The translations under genes were made by a program, and so were the position numbers. 64,000 nucleotides of DNA from Saprospiraceae bacterium (lineage in GTDB: Bacteria; Bacteroidota; Bacteroidia; Chitinophagales; Saprospiraceae): NCBI GenBank assembly GCA_020628645.1, contig JAHDES010000002.1, positions 94,832 to 158,831 of the forward strand. The letters are read 5' to 3'. Positions 10,250-18,982 of this stretch are shown here, one piece after another (within the stretch, counting starts at the first letter, position 1; every line of letters begins with the position of its first letter). The notes under the pieces were generated by a model. The model saw nothing but the letters and a program-made list of their open reading frames with translations, was not told the origin of the DNA and did no database searches.

Positions 10250-10456
10250 AATGGAATAGCTGTATTTTTTAATTTTTAAAACATTGATTATCAACATCAT
10301 GAGAAAGTTTGTTTTTCTATATTAACTTATTGTAAAATCTTAGTAAGGTTACGTTTTAAGACTTAACAATTCTTTAAAATAGGTTTCATTTCTGATTAAT
10401 GCTATGGGTTTATTTTCGCAGTATAATTGATAAACTTAAACCAAAGCGATTAGACT

Positions 10457-12061
10457 ATGACACGATTTTTTACCTTTTTACTTTTTATATGTTCATTCAG
10501 CTTAACAGCACAGATTACTATCACGGATGATGATCTTGGTGCAGGCACCTACAACTGGACAAAGGATAATGTTTATATTCTAGATGGAAATGTTTTTCTA
10601 GAAGCTGGTGGTGTTTTGAATATAGAAGCAGGTACAGTCATCAAAGGAAAAGCTTTTTCTTCTGATACCAATAATGGTGCAACGCTTATCATCACGAATG
10701 GCGCGACAATCAATGCGGAAGGTACAGCAACAGAACCAATCATTTTTACTTCTGAATTAGATGATCTTTCTATCACCAATGACTTAACTGCTTTAGTAAA
10801 TCAAACATGGGGAGGTATAGTGGTACTTGGAGATGCAACAGTAGGCGAAGATGGTGGTTTTGATTTTATTGAAGGAATTCCTTCAACGGATGATCGTGGA
10901 CAATATGGTGGAAATAACGATTCACATAGTTCTGGTATTTTAAAATATGTTTCGATTCGTCATGGTGGTTCAGAGTTTAGCGCAGATAATGAAATAAATG
11001 GTTTAACACTTGGTGGTGTCGGAAATGGAACGACCATAGACTATGTAGAAGTTTTTGCGAACAAAGATGATGGCATCGAATTTTTTGGTGGTACTGTAAA
11101 TGCGACTCACATTGTAGCGGCATTCGTAGGAGATGATTCTTTTGATTATGATGAATCTTGGAATGGCTATTGCCAGTGGATGTTTTCACTTCAACAAGGC
11201 GATATTGATGATTTAGGCGATAATGCTGTAGAGTATGATGGTTCGGAAAAGGCAGATGGTACGCCTAAAGTAACGGGTCGTTTATACAATGCTACCTTGA
11301 TTGGTTCGGGTACAGGTGGTAATAATAGTAATTCAGATGGAATACGAGTCAAGAGTGATGGTGCTATGCAACTTTGGAATTCGATCATCACAAATGTAGA
11401 CGGATATGCAATACGTGTAGAAGATACAGCAATTGATCGTCTTGCAGCAGGAGAATCTGCTTTTGCCAATAATATTATCTATTCTTATGGTACTTATGTT
11501 CAGGATGATGTCCAAGCAGTCTTAGATGCTTTAGCGGCAGGAAGTACAATGAAAGATGCAGATCCTGTTTTATATAGCATTTCTTACCAAGCTGATGGTG
11601 GACTTGATCCTCGTCCTTATAATAATTCTCCTGCTTTATCTGGTGCAGCAGCGCACCCTAACGAAGGCGTCGATACCGACTACCGAGGCGCATTCCCAAA
11701 TGATCCTGATGGACTTTGGATCATGGGATGGACTGCCTTGGATGAGTACGGCTACTTACCAGCAAATCCTGTAAGTGCTTCCTACATTCACAATACGAAT
11801 GGTTTAGGTTTATCAACTCCAGTTCCAAATCCAGCAGTAAATGAAACGACTTTAAATTTTAATCTTATAGATAATACAGATGTGAACATTTACATCATTG
11901 ATATGACTGGAAAGATCATGACTGTTCACAATCTAGGTCAATATACAGAAGGAGAATATACTACCCTTTTAAATACAGCAAATTTAGAAAGTGGCAATTA
12001 CATCTTAGCTTTAGAAACTGCGCAAGGTGTGGTTACTCAAAAATTAACAAAAGTAAATTAA
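10457..12061 (+). CDS. Secreted beta-helix protein with T9SS type A sorting domain
   Basis: 534 residues. A signal peptide (1-19, ending LTAQ) is followed by a Gly/Asp/Thr-rich parallel beta-helix-like region (for example LNIEAGTVIKGKAF, GVGNGTTIDYVEVF, GDDSFDYDESWNGY). A C-terminal domain from about 455 has the T9SS type A pattern (TPVPNPAVNETTL ... GNYILALETAQGVVTQKLTK). It is therefore exported to the cell surface or medium. The gene is upstream of a TonB-dependent receptor with a hairpin between them, and divergent from two phosphate carriers. It may capture or process a ligand for the receptor, in place of a SusD-type lipoprotein; this is inferred from context, and no enzyme motif is seen. 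Confidence 0.8.
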   Translation: MTRFFTFLLFICSFSLTAQITITDDDLGAGTYNWTKDNVYILDGNVFLEAGGVLNIEAGTVIKGKAFSSDTNNGATLIITNGATINAEGTATEPIIFTSELDDLSITNDLTALVNQTWGGIVVLGDATVGEDGGFDFIEGIPSTDDRGQYGGNNDSHSSGILKYVSIRHGGSEFSADNEINGLTLGGVGNGTTIDYVEVFANKDDGIEFFGGTVNATHIVAAFVGDDSFDYDESWNGYCQWMFSLQQGDIDDLGDNAVEYDGSEKADGTPKVTGRLYNATLIGSGTGGNNSNSDGIRVKSDGAMQLWNSIITNVDGYAIRVEDTAIDRLAAGESAFANNIIYSYGTYVQDDVQAVLDALAAGSTMKDADPVLYSISYQADGGLDPRPYNNSPALSGAAAHPNEGVDTDYRGAFPNDPDGLWIMGWTALDEYGYLPANPVSASYIHNTNGLGLSTPVPNPAVNETTLNFNLIDNTDVNIYIIDMTGKIMTVHNLGQYTEGEYTTLLNTANLESGNYILALETAQGVVTQKLTKVN

Positions 12062-12070
12062 CAATTTTAT

Positions 12071-12118
12071 AATCAGTTCGATCATCTACTCCATTGATCG
12101 AACTGATTTTGTTTTATA
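12071..12118 (+). terminator. Strong hairpin between surface protein and TonB receptor genes
   Basis: Perfect 14-base arms (12071-12084 and 12095-12108) around a 10-base loop, followed by a T-rich tail (ATTTTGTTTTATAT). It looks like an intrinsic terminator or attenuator placed 10 bases after the first stop codon and 45 before the next start, so the upstream gene may be expressed more strongly than the receptor. Confidence 0.75.
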
Positions 12119-12152
12119 TCCATTTATCCATTCAATTAAAAATTTTATAACA

Positions 12153-14993
12153 ATGCGAAATTTAGCATTACTCTTTTTACTCCTGTTCCCAATCTTAAGT
12201 TGGGCACAAGGCACTTTAACAGGGACACTTCTAGATGAAAATAGTGGTGAGCCCTTAATGTTTGCAAGTGTTTATATCGAAGGTACTGAAATGGGTACCG
12301 ATACCGATATGGACGGTAAATATTCGTTTAGTTTAGAACCTGGTTCATACACTGTAGTAGCCTCATATGTAGGTTATGGCGAGAAAAAAGTAGCCACTGA
12401 AGTCAAATCGAATGAAACGACCTATGTTGATTTCACAATGACTGATGCTTCGATCGAGATGGAAGCAGTGGTTGTAAAAGCAGAGGTCATTAAACGATCA
12501 GAAAATGCACTGATGTTACTTCAGCGTAAATCTGACAAAATACAAGATGGTATTTCTGCACAAGAGATGAGTCGATTTGCAGTTAGTAATGCGGCTAGTG
12601 CGATGGGCAAAGTAACGGGTGCATCTGTAAAAGGAGGAAAATATATTTTTATACGTGGATTAGGAGATCGCTACTCGCTTTCTCAACTTAATGGCTTAGT
12701 TATTCCAAGTACTGATCCCTACCGAAATAGTGCACAATTGGATTTAGTACCTGCGAATTTATTAGAAAATATTATCACATCTAAAACATTTACTCCTGAC
12801 CAACCTGGTAATTTCACAGGAGGAAATGTCAATCTTCAGACGAAAAGTATTCCTGAATCATTCTTCTTAACTTTTTCTACTTCTATGGGATATAATGCAC
12901 AAAATAACGGCATTGATAACTTCCTATCTTATAATGGTGGTAAAAATGATTATTGGGGATTTGATGATGGTACACGCGCTCGACCTACGCTTTTAGACGA
13001 TGAAGCGATCAATCAGTATGCAAATGGATATGGATTAGGTGTTGCGCGTTTTAATATTAATGGAGAAGGAGCAACAGCCGCAAATGCAATTGACGAAGTA
13101 TCTAGAAGTTTTAATAATGATTTCACTCCTCGCACGAAGACCTCTCCTTTAAATCATGGCTATGGTTTTTCTTTTGGGAATCGCTATGATGTAGGTGGTC
13201 GTCCTCTAGGAATTACCTTAGCTGGAAACTTTAAAAAATCGTTTCAGCATTTAGAAGAAGCAGAAACGAATAACTGGTTATTAGAAAATGACTTCGTTCA
13301 AATTCAGGGATCGTATGACGATACCAAAAGTGATGAAAATTCTCAACTAAGTGGACTAGCTGGTATTGCTTATCAAATCGCACCATCTCATGAGATTAGT
13401 GCAAATTTCTTATATAGCCACTCTGCTACACAAACGACGCGTTATCTTTTTGGAGAGCGTTTAGATAACTTAATTGCACCTGATTTCCTTCAAGCGAGAA
13501 TGTTGTATTTCCAAGAACGTGAATTGAAAAACTATCAATTAGCTGGAGAACATGCTTTTCCAAGTTTAAACAACATCAAATTAGATTGGAAAGTGAGCTA
13601 TGCGGATGCAGCGATGACTGAACCAGATACGCGTTTCTTTGAAAATAAATATTCAGTTGATGATAATACGGGTGAAGTAACCTACAGTATTCCTCCATCA
13701 GATGTAATTGAGCCATTCCATTATTTTAGAGATTTAGAAGATACTCAATTGGATTATAAATTAGATATAACGATTCCCATTACAAAGACAAAAGGAAATA
13801 AAGTCAAATTTGGAACATTGATTACTCAAAAAGATCGAATTTTCAATGAGTCTCGCTATCAGGTAAAATCTGTGCCAGGTATTTCTGAGCAATTTAGCGG
13901 CGATATTGACGCTTTTATGTCGCCTAGTAATACAGGAATTGTAGGAGATGGCCCAAATGTAATAGGTGGATATAATATTGCCAATCATGTAGTTGACGCT
14001 TCTGTAAAAGGAAATGATTATACTGGAGTAGATAATGTAACAGCATTTTATGGAATGTTAAATTATCAATTAACTGATAAATTTAAGGTAATTGCTGGAG
14101 CGCGTTATGAAGATACCTTCTTATCAGCAGTGAGTGATGATGAAAATCAAGCGGTTTCCAATATTGATGAATTTGATATTTTACCTTCGGCTAATTTAGT
14201 CTATTCTTTATCGGATAAAATGAATTTTCGATTTGCTTATTCCAATACAGTAGCTCGTCCAAACACAAGAGAAAAAGCACCATTTATAGCTTATGATCCT
14301 CCAACCAAGTCATTTTATTTAGGTAATCCAGATTTAAATAAATCAAAAATTCAAAACCTTGATCTTCGTTGGGAATGGTTTATGAATCCAGGTGAAATTT
14401 TTGCAATTAGCTCGTATTACAAACAATTTGAGGATCCTATTATTCAAATCTTCCGTAAAGCTTCTAGTCCTGAGATTCAATTTGATAATGCCGATTCAGG
14501 AAATTTATTAGGGGTAGAAGTAGAGTTTCGTAAAAACCTTGATTTTATTTCTCCTGTATTATCGAATTTCAAGATCAATACGAATGTTTCCTTTATACAA
14601 TCTTCAACTGATGTGATTGTGTTTGAAGGATTAGAAGATTTAGAACCAGAAAGTCGTCCATTTGTAGGACAACCTAGCTATATTTTGAATACCTCTCTTA
14701 TTTATGAAAATAGAGATGCTAATTTCGATGCTCTGTTAACGCTAAATACCAAAGGAGACGAATTGTTTATTATTGGGCGTGAAGGAACTCCTGATATTTA
14801 TCAAAGAGGTCGTTCGCAATTAGATTTCACTTTGTCCAAGAAATTTGGTCAATTGAGTTTAAATCTTTCTGCTCGTAATATCTTAAATGCTGATTATCTA
14901 TTGTCTTCTTCTGATAAAATGGGCGAATATGTATATTCTCGATTCCAGAGAGGAATTACCTATGGTGTAGGTGTAGCTTACACGATTAAATAA
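12153..14993 (+). CDS. TonB-dependent outer-membrane receptor with carboxypeptidase-like N-domain
   Basis: 946 residues: a signal peptide (1-19, ends SWAQG), a carboxypeptidase-regulatory-like beta-sandwich (about 21-107; GTLLDENSGEPLMFASVYIE, then YVGYGEKKV), a plug domain (about 130-235; KYIFIRGLGDRYSLSQLNG) and a 22-strand-type barrel ending GITYGVGVAYTIK. This is the usual architecture for energised uptake across the outer membrane. No susD-like gene is present on either side; the partner upstream is a T9SS beta-helix protein. The family is certain, while the ligand is unknown. The flanking phosphate transporters make a phosphorus compound a reasonable but unproven guess. Confidence 0.93.
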   Translation: MRNLALLFLLLFPILSWAQGTLTGTLLDENSGEPLMFASVYIEGTEMGTDTDMDGKYSFSLEPGSYTVVASYVGYGEKKVATEVKSNETTYVDFTMTDASIEMEAVVVKAEVIKRSENALMLLQRKSDKIQDGISAQEMSRFAVSNAASAMGKVTGASVKGGKYIFIRGLGDRYSLSQLNGLVIPSTDPYRNSAQLDLVPANLLENIITSKTFTPDQPGNFTGGNVNLQTKSIPESFFLTFSTSMGYNAQNNGIDNFLSYNGGKNDYWGFDDGTRARPTLLDDEAINQYANGYGLGVARFNINGEGATAANAIDEVSRSFNNDFTPRTKTSPLNHGYGFSFGNRYDVGGRPLGITLAGNFKKSFQHLEEAETNNWLLENDFVQIQGSYDDTKSDENSQLSGLAGIAYQIAPSHEISANFLYSHSATQTTRYLFGERLDNLIAPDFLQARMLYFQERELKNYQLAGEHAFPSLNNIKLDWKVSYADAAMTEPDTRFFENKYSVDDNTGEVTYSIPPSDVIEPFHYFRDLEDTQLDYKLDITIPITKTKGNKVKFGTLITQKDRIFNESRYQVKSVPGISEQFSGDIDAFMSPSNTGIVGDGPNVIGGYNIANHVVDASVKGNDYTGVDNVTAFYGMLNYQLTDKFKVIAGARYEDTFLSAVSDDENQAVSNIDEFDILPSANLVYSLSDKMNFRFAYSNTVARPNTREKAPFIAYDPPTKSFYLGNPDLNKSKIQNLDLRWEWFMNPGEIFAISSYYKQFEDPIIQIFRKASSPEIQFDNADSGNLLGVEVEFRKNLDFISPVLSNFKINTNVSFIQSSTDVIVFEGLEDLEPESRPFVGQPSYILNTSLIYENRDANFDALLTLNTKGDELFIIGREGTPDIYQRGRSQLDFTLSKKFGQLSLNLSARNILNADYLLSSSDKMGEYVYSRFQRGITYGVGVAYTIK

Positions 14994-15110
14994 GTTTTTA
15001 AGAAATATATAATTATAGTTCTTTTCCTATCCTTTTCACAGGGTAGGAATAGGATTGTCATTTTATTATAAAGCTATGATAAAGAATTAATTGAATGGAG
15101 TTTTAAATAA

Positions 15111-15149
15111 CCCAAGGGTAGACTGATCTGCTCTTGGGATTATTTTTTT
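15111..15149 (+). terminator. Intrinsic terminator after the TonB receptor
   Basis: A 12-pair stem (15111-15122 with 15127-15138, including two G-U pairs) with tetraloop CTGA, followed by ATTATTTTTTT. A weaker stem lies at 15024-15049 in the same gap. It serves the plus-strand receptor transcript and precedes the convergent LRR gene. Confidence 0.8.
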
Positions 15150-15161
15150 CCGACAGAAACT

Positions 15162-16328
15162 CTACTTTTCATGAATTACTCGGAGATTTGGATTTTTCTT
15201 TTTGATTTCAACAATGTCAGAAGGATTGATTTTTTCTTCATTAATTAATAAATGGGTAATTGAGGGTAAATTAGCAACCGCTACTGGGATCGTGGTAAAA
15301 TTATTTCCATGTAGCCATAAGTTCATTACCTTATCAAGCCCAAGAACAGCCGTTGGGAAAGTTTTAAAATTATTATGCGATAATACACAAAATTTAATGT
15401 TTTTTAATTTTGAAAATTCTTCAGGCAAATTTTCTATTTTATTACCACTTAAATCGAGTCTAGTCAAACGACTTAGATTACCAATTTCTTTCGGTATAAT
15501 TTCTATTTTATTATAACCCAAATTAACATCCAATAGCCAAGTACAATCGCCAATTTCTTTAGGTATCGTCATTAATTGAGAGGAATTAGCAACTAACTTC
15601 ATCAGATTTTTACAGCCATTTATGGATGTTGGAAAGCTTGTAATTTTAGAGCCAGCCAATCCTAAATATTCCAAACTTGACAAATCTCCGAGTTGTTCTG
15701 GCAAACGATTAAAAGAAGTATTATTTCTTAACTCCAGATATTTTAATCGCTTTAAGTTCGTAAATTCATTGGGTAAACTACTCAATTGGTTAAAAGATAA
15801 AACAAGCGTTTCGAGTTGGCTTAGTTTGGAGATCGATGGTGGCAAGGATTGTAAGCCACAATCTTTAAGGATTAATTTTTTGAAATAGGCTTTATTCATT
15901 AAACCATTGATTAATGTTTCAACTTGACTGCTAGTCAGATTAATATTGTTAACATTAATAGCTTCCAAATAATCGTAAGCAGCTATATTATCCAAAAAAT
16001 TTTGAAAATAAACACCTTCTCCTTTATCAAAAACGACTAGATATATTTCTTTTTTTGCTTTATCTTGAATTTCTTTTGCACTGCTTAAAAAAGGATAGCT
16101 GTATGAAATTTCCCCTCGCATGAAGGCTTCCTTTTCAGGTGTAAATTCAAAGTATACGTCTCTTTCGTTTTTGTTGGCATTCCATTTTTCAAAGAGTTTA
16201 CTTTTAAAGGTGTTTTGAACAGTCTCAGCAGGAGGAATAGTAGTCTCTGGTGTCTCTTTTTCTTGAGCGTTGGTACAACTGTTTAGCATAAGTATTAGTA
16301 GTAATACTATATTTGAAGTGTAATTCAT
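15162..16328 (-). CDS. Leucine-rich-repeat lipoprotein
   Basis: 388 residues. The N-terminus is a lipoprotein signal with lipobox LMLNSC, so the mature protein starts at the Cys near residue 18. After a region of about 120 residues without recognisable repeats come eight or nine 23-residue leucine-rich repeats (for example LETLVLSFNQLSSLPNEFT, LTRLDLSGNKIENLPEEFS). These have the SLP/NLP pattern of 'Ras-group' or plant-like LRRs common in Bacteroidota. It probably acts in protein binding at the cell envelope. The gene is alone, facing the TonB receptor terminator. Ligand and role are unknown. Confidence 0.85.
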   Translation of the reverse strand: MNYTSNIVLLLILMLNSCTNAQEKETPETTIPPAETVQNTFKSKLFEKWNANKNERDVYFEFTPEKEAFMRGEISYSYPFLSSAKEIQDKAKKEIYLVVFDKGEGVYFQNFLDNIAAYDYLEAINVNNINLTSSQVETLINGLMNKAYFKKLILKDCGLQSLPPSISKLSQLETLVLSFNQLSSLPNEFTNLKRLKYLELRNNTSFNRLPEQLGDLSSLEYLGLAGSKITSFPTSINGCKNLMKLVANSSQLMTIPKEIGDCTWLLDVNLGYNKIEIIPKEIGNLSRLTRLDLSGNKIENLPEEFSKLKNIKFCVLSHNNFKTFPTAVLGLDKVMNLWLHGNNFTTIPVAVANLPSITHLLINEEKINPSDIVEIKKKNPNLRVIHEK

Positions 16329-16410
16329 ATATTAATATTTTTCAAAAAAATTGAAAAGGAGTATCCTTAATTTTTTACGTTTTGTTTTTGGATTAGTTTA
16401 CGATTCTTGT

Positions 16411-16950
16411 TTACAATCGAAAAAAACTAAAAATCGTTTTTCCATAATTACGAACTTGAAAAAAGTTGTCGTGTTCTTCAAAATTATGATTAGGGTTATG
16501 TTCCAAGACGAACCAACCCGTTTCGGTAAGTAGCTTATTCTTAAAAATCAGATCAGGAATAATTGGAATCGTAGGAAGTGGATAAGGAGGCCCCGCAAAA
16601 ATATAATCATATTGAAAAGGCGTTCGCTCAATGAATTTAAATACATCACCTCTTTGGATGCGAATATATTTTTTGATATCAAGTGTTTCTGCCGTTTTTT
16701 TGACAAAAGCAATACAGCCTCCAAATTTATCTACATAAGTCACGTCAGTACAACCTCTTGAAATAAATTCATAGGAGTGACTGCCTGTACCCCCAAATAA
16801 ATCAAGTACTTTCAAGTCTTCAATATCAAAATTGTTTTCAATAATATTGAATAAGCCTTCCTTTGCAAAATCAGTTGTTGGTCGAGTGGGCCAATTTTTG
16901 GCAGGAGGATTAAATCGACGACCTTTAAATTGACCGCCTATTATTCGCAT
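16411..16950 (-). CDS. rsmD: 16S rRNA (guanine966-N2)-methyltransferase RsmD, altered catalytic motif
   Basis: 179 residues, typical RsmD length. The N-terminus MRIIGGQFKGRRFNPP and TRPTTDFAKEGLFNII are RsmD hallmarks, and LDLFGGTGSHSYEF is the SAM-binding loop. RsmD methylates G966 of 16S rRNA during 30S assembly. The catalytic motif normally written (D/N)PPY reads AGPPY here, so Gly replaces the acidic or amide residue that contacts the target amino group. Its start overlaps the end of the DUF3822 gene by 10 bases, a typical Bacteroidota pairing that suggests translational coupling. Confidence 0.85.
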   Translation of the reverse strand: MRIIGGQFKGRRFNPPAKNWPTRPTTDFAKEGLFNIIENNFDIEDLKVLDLFGGTGSHSYEFISRGCTDVTYVDKFGGCIAFVKKTAETLDIKKYIRIQRGDVFKFIERTPFQYDYIFAGPPYPLPTIPIIPDLIFKNKLLTETGWFVLEHNPNHNFEEHDNFFQVRNYGKTIFSFFRL

Positions 16951-17798
16951 AATCGCAAGGAATATAAATCAAAGAAAAAATGAGGAGGAATGTCTTTAAA
17001 TGCTTTGCTCATACGAACATAATTAGGCAATTTTATCAAATTTAGATGGCGAACATAGCGATAGAGGGCGTGATAAATCTCCGAATTTTCGACTATCATC
17101 CCCGATAAATTAGTTGGTGTAGTTTCAGGTTTTAGATTAAATTGGTCAAAAACGAGCATTACATAATAAATAAAATCATTTGCAGATTTATAATGATAAA
17201 TGTTGCAAAATTGAAGTGCTGTTCCTTTAAATAAACTAATCGCTACAGATTTATCAACTACATTAATAAAAAGTTGATTGGAATATTGATGTTCAGTCTG
17301 ATTGGCATATCCCAACAAAAGAGGCTTCCAAAAATGGTAAATTTTTGCTTGGGGATAATAATTTTTAATTAACTTGAGAAAAGGAGTATTAATTCGATAG
17401 AGCAATTGACTATCACAAAATGCAATAGGATTAATCAAAGTAGTATCTTCCTCTTCTAAATCTATTAAATGTTCTAAAAAAGAATTTATATTATTGGCAT
17501 CATAGAGGCGATTGGGAACGATGGTAAATTTTGAATTGACAAAAGCTATTTTAGTGGAAGCATACGAGAGTTGCAACAATTTATCTTCCAAAAAAATATT
17601 TTGAAATTCAGTTTTTACACCTGAGATAGACAAAGCTTCTTCTTCAAATTGATAAGCTTTTAAAACTAAAATGTTTTGCTGATTATCATTTATAGTATAA
17701 AAAAATCTGTCCATCCCTACTAGGATAGACAGATCATAGGAAGAAGAAGAACGTCGTATAAAATTATCTTCGAGGACTTCTATGCTTATCTGTCCCAA
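16941..17798 (-). CDS. DUF3822 family protein
   Basis: 285 residues, soluble, with an actin-like-fold flavour (SILVGMDRFFYTINDN, then a second half starting QLFINVVDKSVAISLF). DUF3822 proteins are found next to rsmD across Bacteroidota; the function is unknown. The start is TTG, because no ATG is available at the right place, and it overlaps the end of the upstream gene by 13 bases. With rsmD downstream this makes a three-gene overlapping run. Identification relies on both sequence style and neighbour. Confidence 0.7.
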   Translation of the reverse strand: MGQISIEVLEDNFIRRSSSSYDLSILVGMDRFFYTINDNQQNILVLKAYQFEEEALSISGVKTEFQNIFLEDKLLQLSYASTKIAFVNSKFTIVPNRLYDANNINSFLEHLIDLEEEDTTLINPIAFCDSQLLYRINTPFLKLIKNYYPQAKIYHFWKPLLLGYANQTEHQYSNQLFINVVDKSVAISLFKGTALQFCNIYHYKSANDFIYYVMLVFDQFNLKPETTPTNLSGMIVENSEIYHALYRYVRHLNLIKLPNYVRMSKAFKDIPPHFFFDLYSLRLCE

Positions 17799-18370
17799 CT
17801 TCCTGATAAATTTGGTTTATTCATATCTCCAAACTTAATAACTTTGGAGGGATTGTAGTTATTATCGTACCTTTTGAAGCGAGCATCACTATAGTCTCCC
17901 ATAAAAGTGGACATTGGCGTTCCTACTTCACATACATGAACTAAGGTACTTTGATAAGTAAGTGTATCTGCTAAAATATCGAATGTTTTACCTTCGCCAT
18001 ATGGAATATATTGAAGGGAATCCAAATTTAGACCCAAAGTATTAACAGAATCAATTGCAGCGACAAAAGTGGTATCATATTGTATTTCTCCATTAAAATT
18101 AGGATCATCAGGATCACCAAATACAGAAATAATAGCAAATTTCCCTTCTGTTAATACTTGTTTTAAGGTATCAAAATTAGGCGCATATTCTTCTGTTATG
18201 CTACGATACATTTCTTGTGCTTTTCTAACATCTTTTAAGCGTTCTACTACTGCACCTTGTCGTTTTTCTTTGACATTTTGGAACGCAATTGGTTCCCAGA
18301 TACTATTATACAGTAAGTATGCTAAAAAGCAACAAACTAAAAATAAGACTAAGTTTATTACAATTCTCAT
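17786..18370 (-). CDS. Membrane-anchored protein of unknown function
   Basis: 194 residues. One N-terminal membrane helix (about 4-22) is followed by a helix (VVERLKDVRKAQEMYRSITEEYAP) and a predicted periplasmic alpha/beta domain. The arrangement looks superficially like a prepilin-type protein, but there is no prepilin peptidase site. It is the first gene of the overlapping unknown/DUF3822/rsmD run. I do not recognise a family; similar proteins are annotated as hypothetical in Bacteroidota. Confidence 0.7.
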   Translation of the reverse strand: MRIVINLVLFLVCCFLAYLLYNSIWEPIAFQNVKEKRQGAVVERLKDVRKAQEMYRSITEEYAPNFDTLKQVLTEGKFAIISVFGDPDDPNFNGEIQYDTTFVAAIDSVNTLGLNLDSLQYIPYGEGKTFDILADTLTYQSTLVHVCEVGTPMSTFMGDYSDARFKRYDNNYNPSKVIKFGDMNKPNLSGSWDR

Positions 18371-18563
18371 AAGGGTAAAAGTTTCGATTTGTTTCGATGC
18401 AATAATACTATTTTTTCTAAAAAAGAAAGCTATTTAAATCATATTTTTTAAGAATGTGAATACTTGAATACCATATTCTAACTTTTTCTTTGAAATATTA
18501 TGATTTATAAAGGAATAATTCTCCTTAAATGATTAGATGAAAATTGCTTTTATTTTGGTGGGT

Positions 18564-18935
18564 TTATTTACTAAAACTACAAGTACCTTTGAAATCAGCT
18601 CCTTCTAAAATTTCTATACTACTTGTTTCTATGGTGCCATTTACTTTTGCTGTAGTATCTAGCGTTAAATTACTTTTTATCTTAAGCGTACCATTTACTG
18701 TACCTTTAATTAATGCAGCATTTGTAATAATATCACCTTCAATTTCTCCCGATACGCCAATTATTAATTTTTGGTCACATAATATGGTACCAATTAATTT
18801 TCCATCAATACGTGCATTTTGAGTACTTTTAAAAGTTCCTTCAATTGTAGTACCTTTGGCAACGATACAAGTTAAGTCATTAGTGTTAGTGGATTGGATA
18901 GACGAGTTGTTGGATTTTGCAGAGGCTGCTTTCAT
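18564..18935 (-). CDS. Bactofilin
   Basis: 123 residues. The core (about 22-120) is a run of short beta-helix turns typical of bactofilins (polymer-forming cytoskeletal proteins, DUF583): TIEGTFKSTQNARIDGKLIG, then EIEGDIITNAALIKGTVNG. Bactofilins polymerise without nucleotide and act as scaffolds in cell shape and envelope enzyme placement. The N-terminal tail (MKAASAKSNNSSIQS) is short and polar. Unlike many loci, no M23 peptidase gene is adjacent; tsaD is divergent 47 bases away. Confidence 0.88.
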   Translation of the reverse strand: MKAASAKSNNSSIQSTNTNDLTCIVAKGTTIEGTFKSTQNARIDGKLIGTILCDQKLIIGVSGEIEGDIITNAALIKGTVNGTLKIKSNLTLDTTAKVNGTIETSSIEILEGADFKGTCSFSK

Positions 18936-18982
18936 TGAATGAGGGCTTTTATTGCGAACTAATAGAAATAAATAAGAGAAAA

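Larger units (their letters stand above)
10109..10456. promoter_or_regulatory. Divergent intergenic region between phosphate carriers and surface-uptake genes
   Basis: 348 bases without a gene, very AT-rich. It contains a minus-strand promoter box (10164-10171), a perfect inverted repeat (10223-10249) and, just before the plus-strand gene, a TATTTTCG box at 10411-10418 close to the TAnnTTTG consensus. Nothing looks like a coding or RNA gene. Both flanking transcripts must start here, so the palindrome is placed to control either or both. Confidence 0.6.

Noticed and set aside
18917-18982. Longer TsaD start at 18917
   Set aside because: Adds 22 residues without family similarity and overlaps the divergent bactofilin start; the ATG at 18983 gives the conserved N-terminus.
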